Shown: positions 17,125 to 26,538 of the stretch, one piece after another
Numbering within the stretch: the stretch's first letter is position 1
How the letters are laid out: every line of letters begins with the position of its first letter
NCBI GenBank assembly: GCA_023702235.1
Contig: JAMQCR010000001.1
Span: forward strand, 3,410,001-3,474,000
Direction of reading: 5' to 3'
Source: Neobacillus pocheonensis
GTDB taxonomy: Bacteria > Bacillota > Bacilli > Bacillales > Cytobacillaceae
Length of the DNA stretch: 64,000 nt
Position numbers and translations under genes: made by a program
The notes under the pieces: generated by a model
Seen by the model: the letters and a program-made list of their open reading frames with translations, nothing else
Database searches by the model: none
What the model was told of the DNA's origin: nothing

Positions 17125-18627
17125 ATGGAACGGAAAGTTGAGCAGCTCTTGCTAAAGGGGTTTGGCCTTCTTGTAGACCTAAGAGAACCATTTGTAAAAG
17201 AGTGGAAACAAGTAATATCATCATCCAAATACCAAAATATTTCATTAGTTGACCAATTTGATTCCATGATCCAGTTTGCCTTTGAGCAAATTAAAGCAGA
17301 AGAATCACCCAGCGTAGACTCTTTTATTCTTTCCTTGCTGGCTGAGTGGCAAAATCGTTTTTCCACATTACATGATGAATACGAGTCTATTTTTCTCGTA
17401 ACGGCAATTGAAAATATGTTTCATAAGCTTCTAGCTTCAATTCCATCCACCACTTTTCTCGACCATCAAGCTATTCAAGTGTTTTTTTCAAGGATTCTAG
17501 ACCACTCCTTATTAACTCAGGATTTGGAGGACCGCATCGAGAAATGGATGAGAATAGTGATGTCTACGAATATCCTCCCAATGGTATGGTTGGCAATCGT
17601 GAAAACAGAACAGATTGATTTTAAAGTTGAAAAGGTTGTCTGTTCGTCCCCAAATGATGTCGAAAAGCATTTGATTGAAATGTGTTTAAGTTTAAAAGCC
17701 AATCAAATCGATCATCTTTCTTTGGCAATTACCAGGCTGTTGGGAGATGGCAAGGTACATAACAAAGTTGTCCAAATTCCATGCTTAAATGATATTTTAC
17801 TTATTTGCATACAGGACGGAGAATTTTCAGTAACGGAACAACAAACAGAATTTATTAAGGGAATGTACCTTCGTCAGCTAAAACTGCATCATCTTGAAAG
17901 TAAAATGGAATGGAAAGATGCATCCCTGTTGTTCTTACAGAGATTAATACAAGCTAGAAGTGCTGATTGTGCGGTACAAGCAATTACTCAAGGAATCGTC
18001 GATTATATGCCCTTTAAGCGCTGTGCCTTATTTCTATATAACCACGTTGAAAATAAAGGGGTCGGCGTGTCCGGGTATAATGTTAGCAACCGATCTATCC
18101 AAAAAATTAGAGAAGCCATCTTTCAACTTCCATTAATTAATAATTATTTGAGTTCATTAAACCATTCCCAGCCTATTTATTTTTCAAATGCCTCGGATGT
18201 GTTACCGAAAAAATATGTTCAAGAATATCGCCTTAAATCGATTGTTGTACTGCCAATATCTGTTCCTACAGAAAGCAAATTACTTGGAATCGTTTTGTTG
18301 GATCAAGGGGAAGATTCTCAATTTGAAGTGACAACGCAAACATTAACCACGTTGATTAAATTTGGTCATTATGCTGGAGAATTATTATATTCGATTTGGG
18401 ATGAAGCACTGCAACAATTTGGCAGCCCCAATTGCGTATTAACTCAGCGTGAGAAAGAAGTATTGAAGTTGATTGCAGAGGGTGCTACTATCAATGAATC
18501 AGCACAGCAGCTACATCTTAGCAGCTACACCGTTCGTGATTATGTATCCGTCATCATTCAAAAATTAGCTGCAAAAAACCGAACCGATGCCGCGGTTAAA
18601 GCCCTAAGGATGAAGTTGATTTCATAA
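17125..18627 (+). CDS. GAF-domain LuxR-family transcriptional regulator
   Basis: 500-residue regulator. The N-terminal 260 residues are helical and not recognised. About residues 270-420 look like a GAF sensor domain (PFKRCALFLYNHVENKGVGVSG...VLPISVPTESKLLGIVLLDQGED). Residues 435-500 form a LuxR/NarL helix-turn-helix (LTQREKEVLKLIAEGATINESAQQLHLSSYTVRDYVSVIIQKL). GGGGGTGA precedes the ATG. No receiver domain is present, so it is not a phosphorylation-controlled response regulator. It is divergent from the DUF6230 operon, its most likely target by position. Confidence 0.8.
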   Translation: MERKVEQLLLKGFGLLVDLREPFVKEWKQVISSSKYQNISLVDQFDSMIQFAFEQIKAEESPSVDSFILSLLAEWQNRFSTLHDEYESIFLVTAIENMFHKLLASIPSTTFLDHQAIQVFFSRILDHSLLTQDLEDRIEKWMRIVMSTNILPMVWLAIVKTEQIDFKVEKVVCSSPNDVEKHLIEMCLSLKANQIDHLSLAITRLLGDGKVHNKVVQIPCLNDILLICIQDGEFSVTEQQTEFIKGMYLRQLKLHHLESKMEWKDASLLFLQRLIQARSADCAVQAITQGIVDYMPFKRCALFLYNHVENKGVGVSGYNVSNRSIQKIREAIFQLPLINNYLSSLNHSQPIYFSNASDVLPKKYVQEYRLKSIVVLPISVPTESKLLGIVLLDQGEDSQFEVTTQTLTTLIKFGHYAGELLYSIWDEALQQFGSPNCVLTQREKEVLKLIAEGATINESAQQLHLSSYTVRDYVSVIIQKLAAKNRTDAAVKALRMKLIS

Positions 18628-18661
18628 AAAGAGCAGCTCCCTTAATGGAATGCTGCACTTT
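18628..18661. terminator. Imperfect bidirectional terminator
   Basis: AAAGAGCAGC ... GCTGC.CTTT stem between two convergent stop codons. Confidence 0.6.
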
Positions 18662-18665
18662 CTAC

Positions 18666-19163
18666 TTAACGATTATCAATTTTTTCAGGGTATAAATCAT
18701 GGTTCATTAACCGATGGTCCGCCATTTGTTCAAATTTTGTACCTGTTCTGCCATAATTGCAGTATGGGTCAATCGAGATTCCGCCTCTTGGCGTGAATTT
18801 ACCCCAAACTTCAATATATCTTGGGTCCATTAATTTAATTAAATCATTCATAATAATATTCATACAGTCTTCGTGAAAATCACCATGGTTGCGGAAGCTA
18901 AAAAGATACAGCTTAAGTGATTTACTTTCGACCATCTTTTTATCTGGAATGTAGCTAATATAAATGGTTGCAAAGTCAGGCTGTCCTGTTTTCGGGCACA
19001 GGCTTGTAAATTCAGGAAAATTGAATTTAACAAAATAATCGCGGTTTGGATGCTTATTATCAAAGGCCTCTAAAACATCTGGTGTATATTCAAACATGTA
19101 TTTTGTACCTTGATTTCCAAGTAATGTGACGCCTTCTAGTTCAGCATTAGTTCTTCCTGCCAT
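18666..19163 (-). CDS. queF: NADPH-dependent 7-cyano-7-deazaguanine reductase QueF
   Basis: Reduces preQ0 to preQ1 in queuosine tRNA modification. 165 residues, the unimodular (YkvM) length. The covalent-thioimide cysteine lies in [16 protein letters not shown], with the catalytic Asp seven residues later, and the QueF motif [10 protein letters not shown] is present. The start at 19163 follows AAGGAGG by 8 bases; a frame to 19229 has no such site. Genes queCDE are not nearby. I looked for a preQ1 riboswitch in the leader and did not see one. Confidence 0.95.
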   Translation of the reverse strand: MAGRTNAELEGVTLLGNQGTKYMFEYTPDVLEAFDNKHPNRDYFVKFNFPEFTSLCPKTGQPDFATIYISYIPDKKMVESKSLKLYLFSFRNHGDFHEDCMNIIMNDLIKLMDPRYIEVWGKFTPRGGISIDPYCNYGRTGTKFEQMADHRLMNHDLYPEKIDNR

Positions 19164-19312
19164 CTGTGAGTCCTCCTTATTGCCAATTGACATAGTAACT
19201 ATAGAAAAAATACCGTATACTGTCAACAATCATTTGTTGGGAAAACGGTTGATTGCATAAGAAACTTAAGTGTACAATATATATTTAATAAGAAATGCTT
19301 GGGGGTTTCATC

Positions 19313-19733
19313 ATGTGGAATGAATTTAAACAGTTTGCCATGAAGGGTAGTGTAATCGACTTAGCAGTCGGTGTCATTATTGGCGGGGCGTTTGGGAAAA
19401 TTGTTACCTCCCTTGTACAAGACGTCCTCATGCCATTAATTGGCTTACTCTTAGGTGGAGTTAATTTTAGCAGTCTTGCCATAGAAGTTGGAAAAGCTCA
19501 ATTAAAGTATGCGCCAATTTCTACAATCGGTCGTTGACTTCTTCATCATTTCTTTTTCGATTTTCCTTTTTATTAGATTGATTAATCGCTTTAGAAAGAA
19601 GGAAGAACCAGCGAAAGTGGTTGAAAAAGTAGACCGGACAGAAGAACTTTTAGCTGAAATCCGCGATTTATTGAAAGAAGATAAAGAAAACTCACCGATT
19701 GGTGAGCCCCTAAGGGGAAAGACAGAGGCGTAG
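19313..19733 (+). CDS. mscL: Large-conductance mechanosensitive channel MscL (one frameshift)
   Basis: Pentameric membrane channel that opens under osmotic downshock. TM1 is [33 protein letters not shown] and TM2 is [21 protein letters not shown], followed by the charged C-terminal helix with [12 protein letters not shown]. The frames meet at 19511-19514, where AQLKY should run into [10 protein letters not shown]; one extra base is present. The corrected length of about 140 residues is close to the usual 130-136. ATG 19313 has a G-rich ribosome site 7 bases upstream. Confidence 0.93.
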
Positions 19734-19861
19734 TTGTACTGATGAGTTCAGAATTTATGGATATAAATTCTGATTAGCTAAATATTTTCTTCGAGAAAGT
19801 GAAACATCTTGACCCGTTGCTCGTATATCTTAATAAGACTTATTATTTTGAGGTGAAAAAA

Positions 19862-20497
19862 TTGTATACACAAACAGCGAATGAATATATCCCATCTGTT
19901 TTAAGAACGTTTGCCCTTTCACTTGCATTCGCCTTACTAGGCACCTTGGCAGGCGTATATGTACCACCTGCATTATTTTTACCATTGGCGATTTTAGAAA
20001 CTGTGATGCTGATCGCTGCCTTTTTCTTTAGACGCAGAAAAGCCATTTCTTATTCGTTTCTCTATATTTTTACCTTTATTTCAGGAATTACGCTTTACCC
20101 AATCGTTGCTCATTATATCGCTACTTCCGGACCTAATATCGTTTTACTGTCATTTGCTAGCACGACTGTCGTTTTCACAGGAATTGCCATCTATGCAGCG
20201 AAATCGAAACGGAATTTTTCCTTTTTAAGTGGCTTTTTACTTGCGGCTTTGCTAGCATTAGTGGCCATTTCCATTTTTAATATTTTCTGGCCATTGGGTA
20301 CAATGGGAATGCTTGCTTACTCCTTCATCGGCGTGATGGTCTTTAGCGGTTATGTTCTCTTTGACTTCAGCCAAATGAAACATAATGGTGTAAGACAAGA
20401 AGATGTTCCCTTGATGGCATTAAGTTTATACCTTGATTTTATCAATCTATTCCTTAGCATACTTCGGATTTTAGGAATCTTTAATAGTAAAGATTAA
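19862..20497 (+). CDS. yetJ: Bax inhibitor-1 family protein, YetJ-like
   Basis: Seven-helix membrane protein of the TMBIM/BI-1 family; B. subtilis YetJ is a pH-dependent calcium leak channel. The 211 residues include RRRKAISYSFLYIFTFISGITLYPIV and MALSLYLDFINLFLSILRILGIF, matching YetJ almost end to end. The pore-region aspartates are in LFDFSQMKHN and LYLDFINLF. I choose TTG 19862 because GAGGTG is 6 bases upstream and the length then matches YetJ (214); an in-frame GTG at 19799 adds 21 residues without family support. Confidence 0.9.
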   Translation: MYTQTANEYIPSVLRTFALSLAFALLGTLAGVYVPPALFLPLAILETVMLIAAFFFRRRKAISYSFLYIFTFISGITLYPIVAHYIATSGPNIVLLSFASTTVVFTGIAIYAAKSKRNFSFLSGFLLAALLALVAISIFNIFWPLGTMGMLAYSFIGVMVFSGYVLFDFSQMKHNGVRQEDVPLMALSLYLDFINLFLSILRILGIFNSKD

Positions 20498-20503
20498 AAA
20501 AAG

Positions 20504-20540
20504 TGGAGGCTGACTCTTGAGAGTCAGCCTCCTTCTTTTT
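20504..20540 (+). terminator. Strong terminator after yetJ
   Basis: GGAGGCTGACTC-TTGA-GAGTCAGCCTCC followed by TTCTTTTT. Confidence 0.9.
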
Positions 20541-20673
20541 AGCCTTCATTTATAAGAGTCAAACCACGTTGAATCATCTGTTTGATAGACTTTTCCCAGT
20601 CAGTGTTTTTAATCATTTCAACAATCTCCCTAACTATACGGATGGCCCCTACAAGATGAAGTCATTTTTCCAT
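20539..20673 (-). pseudogene. Short coupled frame after the flippase, with a stop at codon 4
   Basis: The flippase stop and a new ATG overlap as TAATG, a classic translational-coupling arrangement. The frame reads M-E-K, then TGA, then a coherent amphipathic stretch (AIRIVREIVEMI, then KNTDWEKSIKQMIQRG) up to a stop at 20539. Either a substitution or paired indels broke a small gene, or translation starts again inside (ATG about 20616). No family recognised. It may be an error, given the many small indels in this window. Confidence 0.3.
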
Positions 20674-22007
20674 TATCGTTCACTTGTCTTGTGGATAACA
20701 CCCCTCATAAAAACGGATACTCCAATTTTCTTACAGACTGTTAAATAATGCATAAGAGCCAACAAGACCGAACTCGTATTCATGGCGATCAAAACCCCAT
20801 TCATTCCCCATTCAGGTAATGAGCCTACCAAATAAATGATGGAAAACGAGATTAGTGTCGCCCAAATAGCATGGATAAACGTATCTTTGATAAGGCCAAG
20901 ACCAATTAAGAAAGCCTGCAGAGGCATGATAAAAAAGTGAAAGAGAAAGAATGGCCAAAGCATTTGCAGAAAAACAGCTGCTGATGATGAATGAAAAAAT
21001 AAGGATGTAAGTGGACCTGCAAAAAGGTAAAAAATAAATACTGCCGGAACTCCATAAAAGAAGGTTAGTTTCATCACTTGATTCAGCATTTTTTGCAAAG
21101 ACGAGTAATCTTTTTCAGAATGGGCTTTAGAAACTGCGGGAATCAGAACAATCATCAAGGAATGGGCGATAAAGGCTGGAAAAAAGCCGATTGTTATCGC
21201 AACACCCATGAGCATACCAAATTGCTCGGTTGCTAATGTGTGTGTTAATCCTGAGTGAACGAGTGCCGCTTTAATTAGGAATGGCTGAACGGCACCACAC
21301 AATGCAGTGAAAACCCGCATACTTGTCATTGGAACGGACACCGCCATTAAATTCTTCCGAACAACCTTCCGATTCAAGTTGGAAAAGGGGATGCGTTTCA
21401 ATTGCTGAAATTGAACAATGAAAGTAAGGATTAAATAAAGAAAAACAACAATCTCGCTTCCAATCAAAGTAGCGATGGCAATTAACAGCGCGGCTTCCGT
21501 ATTAAAAGCAAAGAAACGAAAAAATAGAAACAAAATGGCAACCTGAAAAGTTTTTCGAAGAAAATTAGAGACAGCAATTTTCCCCATCTGATTCTTGCCC
21601 ATAAAATATCCCCGAGCAACTGATGTAAAGGAAATTACCGGAATGAGTATGAGAACGAGCCATCTTACATATGGATGATAGGAATTAAATACTGGGATAA
21701 ATGGCATCATCACGGTGGCAAGTAAAAATAGAACACAGGTAAAGATAATGGTGATTGTAATCGCATGGTAAAGGATATTCCGATGGAACCGCTCCTCTTT
21801 TTCTGCAATGAACTTTGAAATGGAAACCTGTAACTCAAAACTTGAGAGCAGGACAACCAAAAAAATGGATGGAAGAATAGACATATACAATCCCAACCCA
21901 TGTTTTCCTAATTCGCGCGCCAAAATCATATTAACCAGAAACTCGATACCTTCCCCTAAAAAAGCCGAAGCCGCTAAAAAGAAGATTCCCTTGTAGTAAA
22001 TAGCCAT
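20673..22007 (-). CDS. SpoVB/YkvU-type lipid or oligosaccharide flippase
   Basis: 444 residues with about 14 membrane helices, MOP superfamily (polysaccharide biosynthesis/SpoVB). It begins MAIYYKGIFFLAASAFLGEG and includes ARGYFMGKNQMGKIAVSNFLRKTFQ, a typical SpoVB-family loop. B. subtilis SpoVB is a spore-cortex protein and YkvU (445 residues) a sporulation-specific paralogue; length favours the YkvU side. The substrate cannot be read from sequence. Transcribed in the same direction as the lia genes but separated from them by about 115 bp. Confidence 0.82.
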   Translation of the reverse strand: MAIYYKGIFFLAASAFLGEGIEFLVNMILARELGKHGLGLYMSILPSIFLVVLLSSFELQVSISKFIAEKEERFHRNILYHAITITIIFTCVLFLLATVMMPFIPVFNSYHPYVRWLVLILIPVISFTSVARGYFMGKNQMGKIAVSNFLRKTFQVAILFLFFRFFAFNTEAALLIAIATLIGSEIVVFLYLILTFIVQFQQLKRIPFSNLNRKVVRKNLMAVSVPMTSMRVFTALCGAVQPFLIKAALVHSGLTHTLATEQFGMLMGVAITIGFFPAFIAHSLMIVLIPAVSKAHSEKDYSSLQKMLNQVMKLTFFYGVPAVFIFYLFAGPLTSLFFHSSSAAVFLQMLWPFFLFHFFIMPLQAFLIGLGLIKDTFIHAIWATLISFSIIYLVGSLPEWGMNGVLIAMNTSSVLLALMHYLTVCKKIGVSVFMRGVIHKTSER

Positions 22008-22123
22008 ATTTTGATTCCCCTTTATACAATCTCACTTTTATAAACCTATGAGACAAGTTCCATGAATAGTAGGGAAATTTTTGGGGTGCACAAAAAAAGG
22101 GCTAATCGCCCTTCATTTCAATC

Positions 22124-22755
22124 TTATTCAATTAATGAATTCTTGAAGGCATAAATTACTGCTTGAGTGCGGTCCTGAACACGCAGCTTACTTAAAATAT
22201 TGCTCACATGGGTTTTGACGGTTTTTAGAGCAATAAATAATTCATCCGCAATATCCTGATTAGTTTTACCTTCAGCCATGAGTAACAATATTTCTAGTTC
22301 ACGGTTTGTGAGTTCTTCGTGTGGAAGATGTTGATTCTTCTGGCGCATTTTCACCATCATTTTTCCTGTTACCTCAGGCTCTAGGACGGATTGCCCATGG
22401 TATGTTGCACGAACAGCATTGGCGATTTCCCCCGCCTTCGAGGTTTTTAGCATATAGCTGGTTGCACCTGCTTCTAATGCAGGGTATACTTTTTCATCAT
22501 CCAAAAAGCTCGTCACAATAATCACCTTTGCTTCAGGCATTGTTCTATAATTTGCTTAGTTGCTTCGATTCCGTCCATTTCTTTCATGACTAAATCCATT
22601 AGAATTATATCCGGTCGGAGTTCAAGTGCAAGCTCAACCCCTTTTTTTCCATCATCCGCTTCACCGACCACTTCAATGTCAGGTTGTGCCGATAAATAAG
22701 AGGAAACACCTATTCTCACCATTTCATGGTCATCAACAAATAATACTCTAATCAT
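22124..22755 (-). CDS. liaR: LiaR response regulator (one frameshift)
   Basis: NarL-type response regulator of the cell-envelope stress system. Receiver domain: VDDHEMV acidic pocket and phospho-Asp in [13 protein letters not shown]. The helix-turn-helix is [36 protein letters not shown]. The frame breaks at 22540-22542, where IIEQ should run into [12 protein letters not shown] (one missing A). Corrected length about 210. The start (MIRVLFVDD) overlaps liaS by 8 bp, as expected for coupled sensor and regulator. Confidence 0.92.
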
Positions 22756-23795
22756 TTGCACCGTCCCCATTCAACCTCACCGGAACCTTTACTTCCAGCC
22801 TTGTTCCTTTATTTTTTATACTAATTATCTTTAACGTACCGCCCACTTCTAGGCCCGTTCATGCATATTTTGCATCCCGTAGGAGCCTGCTTTTGTTTCA
22901 TCTATCTCAAATCCGATTCCATCGTCGACAATCCTTAGGATCACAAGATCCTCTCTGTTGATCAACAACACTTCAAGCTTGCTTGCTTTTGCATGCCTAA
23001 GGGTATTTGAAACGGATTCCTGGAGAATCCGAAAAAGATGGTCCTCCACCCCTTTATCAAGCGAAAATGTTTCAAGCTTCCATTTAATATCCATCGTTAC
23101 CTTTTGAGTTAATTCAATTAATAGCTCTTCAATTCCTTCTTGTAGTGATTTATTCTTCAGGGCAACTGGACGCAAGTGAAGCAATAATGCTCTCATTTCT
23201 AACTGTGATTGATGAATCATCTCTTCCACTAATTTCAGCTGTTTGGCTTCAGGAGTTGTTTCAGTATGTTGTTTTGTTTCATTGATAGCCGACATCATCA
23301 TTAAAGGCCGCAAATAACTGTTGACTGACGGAATCATGCAGTTCTCGGGCGAGCCGGTTCCGTTCCTGAGAAATAATCTCTTGGATTCTTTTTTCTTGGT
23401 CTTCTACCTTTTCCGTAGCTAATCGTTGAGACAGCTTTGCTTGTTCCGACATTTGTTTACCAATCTTCTCAATCCTTTCGGCAATTGCTTGGATTTCAGT
23501 GACTTGCGGCCCCTTTAAATTCAGCCTGTCTCCCTTCCTCCAATTGGTGAAGGGCATGGTCGACAGCAAGAAATTGTTTTCTCCAAAGAAAACCCGAAAA
23601 CGCTCCAATCAATCCTCCAATAACAATACTGAATGCTGGAATAAAAATGACGAACGGGATATCCATAAAATGCTTGTCCCATAGTTCCGACCAATCTGTA
23701 ATAGGGAACACCTTAATAAAAATAGCAGAAACAATGATCGCAATTAGACAGGATAGGCCGACACTCCACACCATTTGGCGCCCTGTTGTGCTCAT
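22748..23795 (-). CDS. liaS: LiaS sensor histidine kinase (three frameshifts)
   Basis: Membrane kinase that senses lipid-II-cycle antibiotics together with LiaF. Two N-terminal helices flank a very short external loop, followed by a HAMP-like segment, a HisKA_3 phosphoacceptor helix ([18 protein letters not shown]) and an HATPase domain ([28 protein letters not shown]). The sequence is continuous with B. subtilis LiaS if single-base errors are corrected near 22853, 23301 and 23511. Three breaks in a 1-kb gene beside intact liaF and liaH point to sequence error rather than decay. Confidence 0.9.
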
Positions 23796-24526
23796 ATCCT
23801 GCTCACCTCTAAATTTCCGACCATAAGCGAAGTAAAAATTTTTACTTTTTGCTCGGCCTGATCGTACCCAGGTGTTTTTAGATAATAAACTTGATTAAAA
23901 ATTTTGGATTGATGATGATTAAAGACCGAAGCTGAACCTGCAACACATGAATGATGAACACTTACTTCAATTTCATATGGTACAAGAATTTGAATATTAC
24001 CGATAATGTTTCGAATAAAAATAACGGTTTCCCCTTGTGGAAGCATGGTGTAACTCAGATCGATAATGGTATCTCCAATTCCGGCCTGAATGTTAACATC
24101 CTCCCATTCATAAACACCAAATGGAGTTTTTTGTTGGCCAAAGAATATATTTTCAAAAAGTGGCTTATTCTTAATCATGGTTTCTTCATGGTTGGGTTGT
24201 TCATTTTTTACTATATCTGGCGCAAATTTCTTCGGATTTCGTTTCGAATGAATAAACTGTATAAAAAAGTGCAAAAGAATCGCTATTAATAAAAACTTGA
24301 ACGTCATCATATTTAAGATACTGAGTAAAAAGAAAATAATTCCACCAAAGAAGAGCAATTTTCCTCTCTTTCTTCCGGCCTTTTTTCGTCCTAAATAAAT
24401 CATGCCTACAGAGATAAAAAGAGAGAAAATAAGCCCTCTGTTGAAAAATAAAATCTCAAGCACGAGAATGAAAGCACCCAAAATTACCAACCAATTCAAA
24501 TAATCGTTTTTTGCATTTTTAAACAT
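23792..24526 (-). CDS. liaF: LiaF, negative regulator of LiaRS
   Basis: 244-residue membrane protein. Four N-terminal helices (about residues 8-90) are followed by a cytoplasmic beta-helix domain of the LiaF/DUF2154 type (GDTIIDLSYTMLPQGETVIFIRNIIGNIQILVPYEIEVSVHHS). In B. subtilis LiaF keeps LiaS inactive without cell-wall stress. It overlaps liaS by 4 bp. It is the first gene of the liaFSR part, separated from liaH by a hairpin. Confidence 0.93.
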   Translation of the reverse strand: MFKNAKNDYLNWLVILGAFILVLEILFFNRGLIFSLFISVGMIYLGRKKAGRKRGKLLFFGGIIFFLLSILNMMTFKFLLIAILLHFFIQFIHSKRNPKKFAPDIVKNEQPNHEETMIKNKPLFENIFFGQQKTPFGVYEWEDVNIQAGIGDTIIDLSYTMLPQGETVIFIRNIIGNIQILVPYEIEVSVHHSCVAGSASVFNHHQSKIFNQVYYLKTPGYDQAEQKVKIFTSLMVGNLEVSRI

Positions 24527-24587
24527 GGACTCACCCCTCCCTTTTTAAAAGTATGTATTAAAAGTTTGTGCTTTACTTTCACATCAA

Positions 24588-24620
24588 CTAAAAGGCGCAG
24601 AACATCCTACGCCTTTTAGA
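24588..24620 (-). terminator. Stem-loop between liaH and liaF
   Basis: CTAAAAGGCG ... CGCCTTTTAG inverted repeat. In B. subtilis partial termination after liaIH keeps liaFSR at lower levels; the same role here is inference. Confidence 0.7.
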
Positions 24621-24634
24621 ATACCATGTTTTGG

Positions 24635-25282
24635 TTACGAAATGGACTTGCTTTCTGAGAAATTAGCGGACTTTTCTAATTGTGCAATTCTTGCATCGAT
24701 GGTACTGCGGTAAAAGGAACTGTTCACTTGTTGTTCTAAGCGATCAAGATAGTTTTCGATTTCTTTAAAGCGTGAGAATGCTTTATCAGAGAAATGATTA
24801 GAATCTAACACCTGGTTCATTCGATGGTTGGCACGTGTTACATTTTCGCGCCCCATCAATTCCATTCGACGTATGTGCATATCTTTTAGTTTGTGCTTCA
24901 TTTCTGCATATTTTCTTTCTAACTCTTCAAGTTGCCCTTTTATTTGCTCTCTTGACCCACTGATGCGCTCTGCACGTTCAGCATATTGCTGATGTTCTGT
25001 TGATGCAAACTGGTAAAGTTCTATTTCACCTGCTTCGGAGGCAATTTCTGCCTGACGTTTCCTTTTATTCGCCAGCTCCACAGCATGGTGATGTTCTCTT
25101 GTGAACTCATCCTTTAAAGTGTATTGACGTTCCAATAATTTCCTTACTTTTTCTGTTTCTTGTTCACACTGGCGGAGGTACTGATTTAGCAAGGCTATCG
25201 GATTTTGTCTTTCTTTTTGATCAAGGGCTTCATGTAAATCAGCCGTTATCGTATTTTTAATCCTCGTAAATAAGTTTGTCAT
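24635..25282 (-). CDS. liaH: LiaH, PspA/IM30-family envelope stress protein
   Basis: 215-residue, almost entirely helical coiled-coil protein of the PspA family that assembles on the stressed membrane. It contains LFTRIKNTITADLHEALDQKE, the N-terminal amphipathic part, and IALLNQYLRQCEQETEKV, typical of LiaH. Residues 120-150 form the long hairpin (YAEMKHKLKDMHIRRMELMGRENV). It follows liaI and is the effector of the operon. No liaG gene is present between liaH and liaF. Confidence 0.93.
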   Translation of the reverse strand: MTNLFTRIKNTITADLHEALDQKERQNPIALLNQYLRQCEQETEKVRKLLERQYTLKDEFTREHHHAVELANKRKRQAEIASEAGEIELYQFASTEHQQYAERAERISGSREQIKGQLEELERKYAEMKHKLKDMHIRRMELMGRENVTRANHRMNQVLDSNHFSDKAFSRFKEIENYLDRLEQQVNSSFYRSTIDARIAQLEKSANFSESKSIS

Positions 25283-25301
25283 TTCTTTCTCTCCTTTTAG
25301 G

Positions 25302-25648
25302 TTAATAATTTTTTAAATCATTCCATTGCTTTTCAAAATTTACAAATGGATCTGACTCTTTTCTTACAGTTTTGTGTTTGTTTTGATTCCATTTTTTATA
25401 AACAAGATAGAGTACATATGCTGCAGCTACTCCAATAATTGCTGGAGCATTATGGATGAAGCCATTAGGACAATGAAGCCAATAATTCCTAGGCCGATTT
25501 TTCCTTTTATTGATTCAGCTTTTAAAAACTGTTTGAAAATGAAGTACAGCAGCACCAGACTGACAACTAACCCCACCATCGGACCGATTGTAGAAAGTAA
25601 AACCACGGCTGCAATTCCTCCAACTAAAAGTAAACCAAATTTCTTCAT
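25302..25648 (-). CDS. liaI: LiaI membrane anchor (one frameshift)
   Basis: About 115 residues with two or three hydrophobic helices and a polar tail. The first 65 residues (MKKFGLLLVGGIAAVVLLSTIG...) and the rest (NAPAIIGVAAAYVLYLVYKKWNQ..., DPFVNFEKQWNDLKNY) are in different frames, joined by one added base at about 25461-25465. LiaI docks LiaH to the membrane in B. subtilis. It is the first gene of the lia operon, with AAAGGAGG before the ATG; the LiaR-dependent promoter should lie in 25649-25750. Confidence 0.85.
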
Positions 25649-25785
25649 TTCGTTTTCCTCCTTTCGTTATCTTGATTACATCTTACCTTTTTTCCATCTT
25701 TCTCATAATTGCGCTAGAGCTTGATTTTCACATAGGTCCCAAGACGTAGAAAGGGTCAGCCCTAATGAAGGAGCTGACCTAAACC

Positions 25786-26400
25786 TTATTTCGATATGAA
25801 CTGTTGTACCCAATAATATCTTTGCGAACCGCCTTTTGCATATCCAACCCCGATATAGGTAGACTGGGTACTCAAAATATTGGCTCGATGTCCTTGACTA
25901 TTCATCCAAGCTTGGACAACTTCTTGAGGTGTTGTTTGCCCGGCTGCTATGTTTTCAGCGGCTGAACGATAAGCGATACCAAAATTTCTCATCATCGTAA
26001 ACGGATCACCATAGGTTGGGCTTGTATGCGAAAAGTAATTTTTGTCCCGCATGTCCGTTGCCTTATACCTTGCAACCCTTGAAAGCTCCCAATCCTGTGT
26101 TAACGGTTTTAATCCATATTTCGCCCGTTGTTGATTCGTTAATTGAACCACTTGATTTTCGATGCTTTTGGTTGCATTCAAATTAGGAATATTTACCTTT
26201 TGTCCTGGGTAAATCAAATTAGGATTCTTAAATTGCGGGTTTGCAGCAATAATCTCCGAAATTCCAACTTGATACCTTACCGCTATTTTCCATAGCGAAT
26301 CTCCCTGCTGTACTGTGTAGATTTGCTGGGCAAATGAAACACTTGGAATACAGATAAGTGATAATAAAAACATGAAACAAAACAAAAATGATTTTTTCAT
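25786..26400 (-). CDS. Secreted LysM + CAP-domain protein (YkwD-like)
   Basis: 204 residues. Signal peptide (1-24, ends SVSFA), one LysM peptidoglycan-binding module (26-72, YTVQQGDSLWKIAVRYQVGISEIIAANPQ), then a CAP/SCP domain (80-204) with NQQRAKYGLKPL, HTSP, AAENIAAG and NSQGHRANIL. The same architecture occurs in YkwD and in spore-coat proteins of Bacillus. CAP function in bacteria is not settled. A separate gene, bounded by a hairpin at 25753-25780. Confidence 0.88.
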   Translation of the reverse strand: MKKSFLFCFMFLLSLICIPSVSFAQQIYTVQQGDSLWKIAVRYQVGISEIIAANPQFKNPNLIYPGQKVNIPNLNATKSIENQVVQLTNQQRAKYGLKPLTQDWELSRVARYKATDMRDKNYFSHTSPTYGDPFTMMRNFGIAYRSAAENIAAGQTTPQEVVQAWMNSQGHRANILSTQSTYIGVGYAKGGSQRYYWVQQFISK

Positions 26401-26538
26401 TTTTTCGCCTCCTCCGAATATAGAATTTTGATTTCAGGCTCAAAATATACAAGAAACTAAAAATTAAATCATTGCTTAACGTTTAAGACTTCCGGCAGAC
26501 TAAATAAAGAGGCGCAATACTAAATTGGAGGAAAAAAG

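Noticed and set aside
19164..19229. preQ1 riboswitch in the queF leader
   Set aside because: I looked for the preQ1-I pattern (C-rich loop and A-rich tail with pseudoknot) and saw no match.
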